Below, one piece after another: positions 5,704 through 10,193 of a stretch of 10,193 nucleotides of DNA (position 1 is the first letter of the stretch; every line of letters begins with the position of its first letter). The position numbers were made by a program, and so were the translations under genes. The notes beneath the pieces were generated by a model. That model saw only the letters and a program-made list of their open reading frames with translations. It had not been told where the DNA came from and ran no database searches. Source of the stretch: Clostridiales bacterium UBA4959 (GTDB lineage Bacteria; Bacillota; Clostridia; Oscillospirales; CAG-272); NCBI GenBank assembly GCA_002397345.1, contig DHAH01000125.1, positions 1 through 10,193 of the forward strand, given 5' to 3'.

Positions 5704-7056
5704 TTATCCCGCCACGAACATTTCAAACGCGTGCAGCGCTTTATCTCTCATACGGAAATCGTATATGCCCCTGTTTATCAGCCGGATCGGGAAAAACAGG
5801 TTTTCGGCGACGGACAGCTTGAAGTCGCGCATGAACGTTTCATGGGAATACCCGCTTACCTTATTGCTGAGGTATTGATAATAGCAGTCCAGCAGGCTTG
5901 TTATTTCGTTTTTGTCGCCGGATATGTGCAACGCGATCAGCATGGCGAGGTCTTCTGTGCATAATCCCATGCGAAGCGCCTGCAGACCCGTAAATTTTAT
6001 CTGCCTGTCCGGAGATTTAGAGATTGATATATGACCCGGATGCAGATCGCCGTGAATTACAGTGATGTTTTTCCCGGCGTTGAATCTACCGTCAATATAC
6101 GCGGGATATTCCGCTTTCAGAAAATTCAAAGCTTCGTCATAACAATCCAGTTGTTTTGCCGTTATGTTATTTTTGCCGCATATCCCGCCGTCCTTGGGAA
6201 CTTTTCCGGCAAGCTCGGCGGTTTTATACTTTTTAAACGGCTTTTCCATGGCGTTGTTTATCCACGCGAACATGTTCTCTTTGTCCTCGAAGTGGCACAT
6301 CAGCCCGATTTGCCCGAAAGCATCGCCCTTCTCCCAAAAACCGGCGTGAAAATCCGCTGCGGCGCGCAGAATTTTATCATAATTCGCCCTGATTATATCG
6401 CCGTTTTCATTCGCTTCGTCGTAATCATAGCCTTTGATATAATCGGCGCTTATGTCGGAGAGCAGGAGCAATTTTTTATCGCTGTCGATATGATATATCA
6501 TAGGGATTTCGCCGACCCGCCCTTCTAAAAATGCGTACGCGTTAAATTCGTCGGTTCTTTTATGGTATATCTCCTCCGCCAGTCTGATTTCTTTTTGCGG
6601 CGAAGTTACGGTGATGCTCGTGTATAATTTCCCTTCCATTCTTGATTGCTTGCCTCTGGTTATAGTAAAAGCGCCGATATCGCCGTGTATTCTTAAAACA
6701 GCGTATGAGATTACATCGTCACATAAACCTGTTTCCCCGTTTAAGACGATTTTTTCTTCGAGCTGTTTCAATATAAACTTCGATATATGCTCCGCCTGCT
6801 GTTCCAAAAGATTGGGCTTCGATGCTTCTATCTTTTCGTCGATGGAATACGCAGGCATGATTATAGCGTCTATGGTACAGTCGAATATTTGCGCCAAAGC
6901 GGGCAGCAGCGATGTTTCGGGCAGGGTGTGACCGTTTTCCCATTTGCTGATTGCCTGCGGTGAAATGCAAAGCATCTCCGCCAGCTTTTCTTGTGATAAT
7001 CCTATTTTTTTACGCAATGAACTTATCTTAAGTCCGACTTTATTTGTGTCAAGCAT
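5704..7056 (-). CDS. XRE-type HTH regulator fused to an APH/phosphotransferase-fold domain (possibly a pseudokinase)
   Basis: A 450-residue cytoplasmic two-domain protein. Residues about 8-62 are a Cro/C1 (XRE) helix-turn-helix, with SQEKLAEMLCISPQAISKWENG as two adjoining helices. Residues about 110-440 resemble the aminoglycoside/choline phosphotransferase fold: FNAYAFLEG in the N-lobe, LLLLSDIS at the hinge, HGDLHPGH (335-342) as catalytic loop and GLQALRMGLCTEDLAML after it. D337 is kept, but the usual Asn four to five residues later is H342, the metal-binding Asp of the IDWQ-like motif appears as G357, and the N-lobe Lys position reads LAEE. Catalysis may be lost, leaving a small-molecule or nucleotide sensor. 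A TTG at 7068 is an alternative start; I prefer the ATG at 7056, preceded by GGAACGG. It is monocistronic with its own promoter. The role in antibiotic or metabolite sensing is unproven. Confidence 0.8.
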   Translation of the reverse strand: MLDTNKVGLKISSLRKKIGLSQEKLAEMLCISPQAISKWENGHTLPETSLLPALAQIFDCTIDAIIMPAYSIDEKIEASKPNLLEQQAEHISKFILKQLEEKIVLNGETGLCDDVISYAVLRIHGDIGAFTITRGKQSRMEGKLYTSITVTSPQKEIRLAEEIYHKRTDEFNAYAFLEGRVGEIPMIYHIDSDKKLLLLSDISADYIKGYDYDEANENGDIIRANYDKILRAAADFHAGFWEKGDAFGQIGLMCHFEDKENMFAWINNAMEKPFKKYKTAELAGKVPKDGGICGKNNITAKQLDCYDEALNFLKAEYPAYIDGRFNAGKNITVIHGDLHPGHISISKSPDRQIKFTGLQALRMGLCTEDLAMLIALHISGDKNEITSLLDCYYQYLSNKVSGYSHETFMRDFKLSVAENLFFPIRLINRGIYDFRMRDKALHAFEMFVAG

Positions 7057-7069
7057 AAACCGTTCCAAT

Positions 7070-7091
7070 AAATTTAAATTTTCAACGTTGA
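7070..7091. promoter_or_regulatory. Two abutting perfect palindromes, candidate autoregulatory operator
   Basis: AAATTTAAATTT (7070-7081) and TCAACGTTGA (7082-7091) are both exact palindromes and directly adjoin. They lie between the predicted -10 box and the start codon of the HTH-phosphotransferase gene, at about +1 to +23 of its transcript. XRE proteins commonly bind short palindromes at their own promoter, so this is a plausible operator. The AT-rich one could be chance; the second, with a central ACGT, is less likely to be. Confidence 0.4.
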
Positions 7092-7098
7092 TAGCATA

Positions 7099-7127
7099 AT
7101 TATAATTTAAAAAATCAAATAAAACAA
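7099..7127 (-). promoter_or_regulatory. Sigma-A-type promoter of the HTH-phosphotransferase gene
   Basis: Reading the minus strand, TTGTTT (7127-7122) is followed after 17 bases by a perfect TATAAT (7104-7099). The predicted start of transcription near 7092 gives a leader of about 36 bases. The -10 box is exact and the -35 box matches TTGACA only in its TTG. Confidence 0.5.
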
Positions 7128-7209
7128 TACATAGATTGGGAAACCGTTACAACCTGCGGTTAACCTTTTTAAAAACAACAATATCCAGAGCAGCGGTGGG
7201 CGCGGCGCA

Positions 7210-7241
7210 TATAATAAGTATATACAACGTAAAAAGGACGG
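7210..7241 (+). promoter_or_regulatory. Candidate -10 box and ribosome binding site of the DUF4397-like gene
   Basis: TATAAT (7210-7215) precedes the gene by about 35 bases, but no convincing -35 box sits 17 bases upstream. The surrounding CATATAATA also fits the CATAnnnTA pattern of sporulation sigma factors, which is only suggestive. AAAAAGGACGG (7231-7241) is a strong ribosome binding site that fixes the GTG start at 7250. Upstream, AACC-TGC-GGTT (7151-7161) overlaps the palindrome GGTTAACC (7158-7165), a possible operator. Confidence 0.35.
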
Positions 7242-7249
7242 TTTTATAT

Positions 7250-7942
7250 GTGAATACTCAATTCGAAGAACCGCCGTTCGGCGGTCCGAATATGCCGCTC
7301 CACTCGCATGCCAGATTTTTTAATGCCCTTGATAAATATCCGCCCGTCGACATCTACGCGGACGGTGTCTTGATCGCACGAAACCTTGCGTACGGCGATT
7401 TTACAGACTATATTTCCGTGCAGCCGGGTATTTATGATATCGTTCTATACCCCACCGGCGAAACAGAAAATCCTATCGGGAGCACTACCGAGTCATTTTC
7501 TGTCGGCCGCTCGTTCACCGTCGTCGCTGTCGACACTGACGACAGTATCTCAATCTATAAGATTCACGAACCATATCAGCCTTTAGCTTCGGGTTTAAGA
7601 TCGTATATGCGGCTTATTAACTTATCGAAAAGTCCAACTCCGTTGGACGCATTTTTACAGAATGGCGCAAAAGTTTTTGAAAATGTGGGTTTCGAAGAAC
7701 TTTCGAGTTATAATCGGTTTACGCCTAATATTTATACCATGACCGTGAAGTCATCCGGCAGCGACAAACCCCTGCTTGTCGTACCCAACTTGAATCTCAC
7801 TCCGGGTAAGGTCTATTCTGTTTACATAATCGGCGACCCAAATGGCAATCCGCCGCTTGAGGCGCGTTTCGTATCCGACAGCGAAGTGGAATCACAGCAC
7901 ATGAGTATGAAACAGGGTTTAGATTTCCGCCGTAAAATTTAA
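7250..7942 (+). CDS. Protein with two DUF4397-like repeats, no signal peptide
   Basis: A 230-residue protein built of two related beta-rich units. The first spans about 19-100 (HARFFNAL, then VDIYADG, then VQPGIYDIVLYPTG) and the second about 118-205 (MRLINLSKSPTPLD, then FTPNIYTMTVKSSG). R-(x)-N, short-extended-strand and PGxY features in each unit match DUF4397, a domain of unknown function normally found in secreted or surface proteins of Firmicutes and Bacteroidetes. Oddly, no signal peptide or membrane helix is present with the chosen start. A TTG-initiated extension back to 7136 does not supply a convincing one and lacks a ribosome binding site, whereas GTG at 7250 follows AAAAAGGACGG. 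It stands alone, divergent from the HTH gene and convergent with the phosphoesterase gene. Function is unknown; a structural, spore-associated or cell-surface binding role is speculation. Confidence 0.75.
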   Translation: MNTQFEEPPFGGPNMPLHSHARFFNALDKYPPVDIYADGVLIARNLAYGDFTDYISVQPGIYDIVLYPTGETENPIGSTTESFSVGRSFTVVAVDTDDSISIYKIHEPYQPLASGLRSYMRLINLSKSPTPLDAFLQNGAKVFENVGFEELSSYNRFTPNIYTMTVKSSGSDKPLLVVPNLNLTPGKVYSVYIIGDPNGNPPLEARFVSDSEVESQHMSMKQGLDFRRKI

Positions 7943-7975
7943 CGGCGATGCCCGTTTGAATAATTAAAAACGCAG

Positions 7976-8008
7976 AATGGCGTCTTTTGACAGACGCCAT
8001 TTTGTTTT
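7976..8008. terminator. Bidirectional intrinsic terminator
   Basis: AATGGCGTC (7976-7984) pairs exactly with GACGCCATT (7993-8001) around an 8-base loop. On the + strand it is followed by TTTTGTTTT (8000-8008), ending the DUF4397-like gene. On the minus strand it is followed after a few bases by a T5 run, so it can also end the phosphoesterase gene, whose stop lies about 40 bases away. This is the clearest terminator in the window. Confidence 0.85.
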
Positions 8009-8040
8009 ATAATTACTGATGATTTTTTAATTTCACGCTT

Positions 8041-9693
8041 TTATTTTACGCGTTTTTTTGATATGACTGCCGCCGCTCCCGCGACAGCCGTCACCAGTAC
8101 CGTCGCTCCGCATATGGCTGCCGCGGTGATGCCCGCGCTCGATGACGGTTTCGAAGCCGGGGCGTTTTCGTTCGCGGCTTCACCCGTCGTACTCGCGGAG
8201 ATTGTGTCCGCCGCTGCCTGAACCGACTCGGCGACGGTATTTTTGACGATCACAAAATCGGCGTTAGACGTCCAAAGTTCGTTTATAAAGTCGCGCCCTC
8301 TGACGCGGACGATGTTTTCATAAACCTCGACGAAAAATCCCTCGCTGCCGTATTTATACTTGTCGTCGTCGGTCCACAGATAACCGCAGGACGGCGCAAG
8401 GAAAGCGTACATGAAATCTGTTCCGCCCTTTTTCATTATACCGACAGAGTTGAATTCCCAATGCGTGTGGCCGTTGAACATTATGGCGTTCGGATATTTG
8501 GCAAGCACCGCGCGCAGCGCGTCCTCGCAATTTGCGTCAATGCCATTCCAGCCCTGACCCTTGAAGCTGCCCGCAACTGTATCGTACAGCGGCTGGTGAA
8601 TGGCGAGCAGCGTAAGTACGCCTTCTTCTCCGTAACGCTCGCCGAGCTTGGCGTCAAGCCACACAAGCTGATCTTTTGTGATCGTGGCGTTGTTATCACC
8701 GCCGCCCGCGTCGGCGAGCATCACGAGATGGATATTATCGTTCATCCATACATCGTAATCGTCTCCATATCCGAACGCTTCTTTGAACATTTGCACCGCA
8801 TCGTCGCGGCCGCCGGTCGCGGACCAATACAGATCGTGGTTGCCGAGCACGGGATAAAGTTTAGACTTGAATCCGGACGAGCTGAAGATATCGAGGAAGT
8901 TTTTATACTGCTTTTCCTCGATTTCTTTTTTTGCGGAGGTTCCGTCGGTATTGTCGCCGCACGTGATCACGCCTATGCTGTCGGGCGAAAGTTCGGTGAT
9001 CTGCTTCATCGCGGCGGCGAAGTGTTTGCTGTGGTCGTCGCTTTTGGAATATGTGATGTGTATATCGCTGAGCACCTGAAATTCCGCGAGCTTTTCGCCG
9101 AAAATCAGCTTTTCATCCGCGGCAGGCAGCGCCGTTTCGGCATAATCTTTCGACGGAACCTTGCCTATCGAATAAGCGATCAGCCGCGTCGCGCCGTCGG
9201 GGATCAGCGTGTCGGAATTAAGCGTATATATAATTTGTTTTTTGGCCGTGGGATAAATGGGCTGAAGTCCCGTATAGCCCGATATCGGGCCGTTTGCGTC
9301 CGCCCAGTAGAGCTGGTAATATTTCACGCCCGCCGTATCTTCGGGCTGTGTGATCGTCACCGTCCCGTCGGCGCGGTTGGAATAACAGGTGCTTCTTTTA
9401 TAATCGAGCGCTGCCGGCGCGTTCGGCTGCTCCCCGGCAGTGTATGCGGCCACGGGCGTCGCGCTGCCGGCTGTTTCAAACGTATCGTCTTTCATTATAT
9501 CTACCTTATTAATACCTATGTCTGTCGAGCCGGCATCGAAACGCGCTACGCCCGGGCAGAACCCGCCGCCGTTTGCGTCATCGGCGCTTTGGGTCGTAAG
9601 CGTTCCGCTCTCCGCAGAAACAAATAACCCGGCAGCAATCGTAAACGCCGTGCAGAGAATCATGACGTTCACAGCGCGTATAAACGGTTTCAT
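8041..9693 (-). CDS. Surface-anchored calcineurin-like metallophosphoesterase
   Basis: A 550-residue exported protein. Residues 1-27 are a signal peptide: K2 and R6, then a hydrophobic core, then VSA before the cleavage site. About 80-200 is a beta-rich, purple-acid-phosphatase-like N-terminal region. About 202-470 is the dimetal phosphoesterase core with all five signatures: SDIH (209-212), CGDN (245-248), GNHD (284-287), AIHQP (364-368) and GHTH (408-411). About 490-520 is an Ala/Thr/Ser/Glu linker and 521-545 a membrane helix followed by KKRVK. No LPxTG is present, so it is probably held by the tail helix rather than by sortase. It likely hydrolyses phosphoesters outside the cell; nucleotides or phospholipid headgroups are possible, but the substrate is not readable. 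The SD-like GGAAAGGG is a rather long 13 bases from the ATG. It lies 117 bases downstream of another anchored protein gene on the same strand. Confidence 0.92.
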   Translation of the reverse strand: MKPFIRAVNVMILCTAFTIAAGLFVSAESGTLTTQSADDANGGGFCPGVARFDAGSTDIGINKVDIMKDDTFETAGSATPVAAYTAGEQPNAPAALDYKRSTCYSNRADGTVTITQPEDTAGVKYYQLYWADANGPISGYTGLQPIYPTAKKQIIYTLNSDTLIPDGATRLIAYSIGKVPSKDYAETALPAADEKLIFGEKLAEFQVLSDIHITYSKSDDHSKHFAAAMKQITELSPDSIGVITCGDNTDGTSAKKEIEEKQYKNFLDIFSSSGFKSKLYPVLGNHDLYWSATGGRDDAVQMFKEAFGYGDDYDVWMNDNIHLVMLADAGGGDNNATITKDQLVWLDAKLGERYGEEGVLTLLAIHQPLYDTVAGSFKGQGWNGIDANCEDALRAVLAKYPNAIMFNGHTHWEFNSVGIMKKGGTDFMYAFLAPSCGYLWTDDDKYKYGSEGFFVEVYENIVRVRGRDFINELWTSNADFVIVKNTVAESVQAAADTISASTTGEAANENAPASKPSSSAGITAAAICGATVLVTAVAGAAAVISKKRVK

Positions 9694-9744
9694 ATTATAA
9701 CAGGGACCCTTTCCGCCGAAGTTCGGACGCTGTTAAAAATGTCC

Positions 9745-9778
9745 GGGTAAAAGGCAGGCTCATGCCGCCTTTTTACCC
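9745..9778 (-). terminator. Terminator or attenuator hairpin between two surface-protein genes
   Basis: GGGTAAAAGGC (9745-9755) pairs with GCCTTTTTACCC (9767-9778, one bulged T), and the inner GGC (9757-9759) pairs with GCC (9764-9766) around a TCAT tetraloop. T runs flank it on both strands: T7 at 9782-9788 on +, T5 at 9738-9734 on the minus strand. Since the genes on both sides run on the minus strand, it probably ends or reduces transcription from the partial upstream gene before the phosphoesterase gene. Confidence 0.7.
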
Positions 9779-9810
9779 TGATTTTTTTAAAGGGAAACGC
9801 TTATCTGCGC

Positions 9811-10193
9811 TTATCTGTTCCTCTTTTTGGTTATGCCTGCCGATGCCGCCGCGATAGCAGCTATCGCCACGAATGCGCAGCTCACGGCGCCATCAAAAGT
9901 CGACGGAGCGGCTGTGGTTTCCGGGGTTTCTGCCGCCGCGGTTTCGGGAGCGGGAGTTTCAGCCGCAGTTTCTGCCTGTGTTTCGGCGGTATCGTTGGTG
10001 CCAACGGTAAATTCCTGCTGCGCCGCGATGTCGTAACCATCGTTTTTGCAGAAATAGACCGTGTATGTACCCGGTTCGAGGTGATCCTCGCCAAAATTGT
10101 TGCGGCTTATGGACGGCGACAGCGTAAGCTCGCCGCTGCCCTCGTCGAGGTATTCCCAAATGTATGAGACACCATTGCCGGGGGTACGATCTT
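9811..10193 (-). CDS. C-terminal part of a membrane-anchored surface protein (partial, 5' end outside window)
   Basis: The reading frame is open from the right edge to a TAA at 9813-9811 and gives the last 126 residues of a larger protein. The first ~65 visible residues (starting DRTPGNGVSYIWEYLDE, ending in GTYTVYFCKNDGYDIAAQQEFTV) look like the end of an Ig-like beta domain. Then comes a low-complexity Glu/Thr/Ala/Pro linker of about 30 residues (repeats of AETPAPET type), a hydrophobic helix of about 20 residues beginning near CAFVAIAAIAAASAG, and the tail TKKRNR. The anchor closely resembles that of the downstream phosphoesterase, so the product is probably surface exposed and may act alongside it. 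The enzyme domain, if any, is out of view, so no function is assigned. The frame is supported by this tail and by the lack of stops. Confidence 0.8.
   Translation of the reverse strand, partial: DRTPGNGVSYIWEYLDEGSGELTLSPSISRNNFGEDHLEPGTYTVYFCKNDGYDIAAQQEFTVGTNDTAETQAETAAETPAPETAAAETPETTAAPSTFDGAVSCAFVAIAAIAAASAGITKKRNR

Noticed and set aside
6031-6528. 165-codon + strand open frame opposite the HTH-phosphotransferase gene
   Set aside because: Antisense to a gene with clear HTH and phosphotransferase motifs; no recognisable domain and no reason to prefer it.
5704-7056. HipA-like toxin or HipBA-type toxin-antitoxin fusion
   Set aside because: An HTH plus kinase fold invites this idea, but the catalytic loop HGDLHPGH and surrounding motifs fit the aminoglycoside/choline phosphotransferase fold, not HipA.
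7136-7249. N-terminal extension of the DUF4397-like gene from a TTG at 7136
   Set aside because: No ribosome binding site precedes it, it would run through the candidate promoter, and the GTG at 7250 follows a strong AAAAAGGACGG.
8461-9627. 388-codon open frame on the + strand opposite the metallophosphoesterase gene
   Set aside because: It lies entirely antisense to a gene with complete catalytic motifs. Its translation is rich in Arg, Ile and Val with no recognisable domain, as expected from codon bias on the opposite strand.
9882-10159. Two short minus-strand frames overlapping the right-edge gene
   Set aside because: They are out-of-frame readings of the low-complexity linker; the correct frame gives an Ig-like end, linker, membrane helix and KKR tail.

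Overview
The window looks like chromosomal DNA of an uncultured gut-type Firmicute, most likely a Clostridia/Oscillospiraceae-like lineage. The basis is AGGAGG-type ribosome binding sites, mid-range GC with AT-rich intergenic DNA, Clostridia-style surface proteins (signal peptide, Ala/Thr/Glu/Pro linker, C-terminal membrane helix, KKR tail) and a rhamnose locus. No species-level identification is possible from the sequence alone. I saw no rRNA, tRNA, CRISPR array, transposase or integrase.

Layout. Bases 1-247 hold no gene but contain a run of back-to-back perfect hairpins and then an AT-rich leader. Bases 248-5450 are one co-directional (+) cluster: two different TIM-barrel sugar isomerase/epimerases, L-rhamnulokinase (rhaB), L-rhamnose isomerase (rhaA), and a 202-residue protein that I read as a diverged relative of the flavin-dependent thymidylate synthase ThyX. 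Bases 5451-5703 hold only hairpins between convergent genes. A minus-strand gene (5704-7056) encodes an XRE helix-turn-helix fused to a phosphotransferase (APH) fold with several degraded active-site positions. Divergent from it is a plus-strand protein with two DUF4397-like repeats (7250-7942). Facing that gene, a minus-strand gene (8041-9693) encodes a membrane-anchored calcineurin-like metallophosphoesterase. It is preceded by the 3' end of another anchored surface protein (9811-10193) that runs off the right edge.

How the genes work together. RhaA converts L-rhamnose to L-rhamnulose and RhaB phosphorylates it to L-rhamnulose 1-phosphate. The aldolase, transporter and regulator needed for a full pathway are not in the window. 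The two TIM-barrel proteins probably interconvert related sugars or deoxyketoses feeding this route, but their substrates cannot be read from the sequence. The ThyX-like protein has its ribosome binding site inside the 3' end of rhaA and so is probably translated together with it. That link has no obvious metabolic explanation and is the most interesting point here. The HTH-phosphotransferase fusion and the perfect palindromes at its predicted transcription start suggest a self-regulating ligand sensor.
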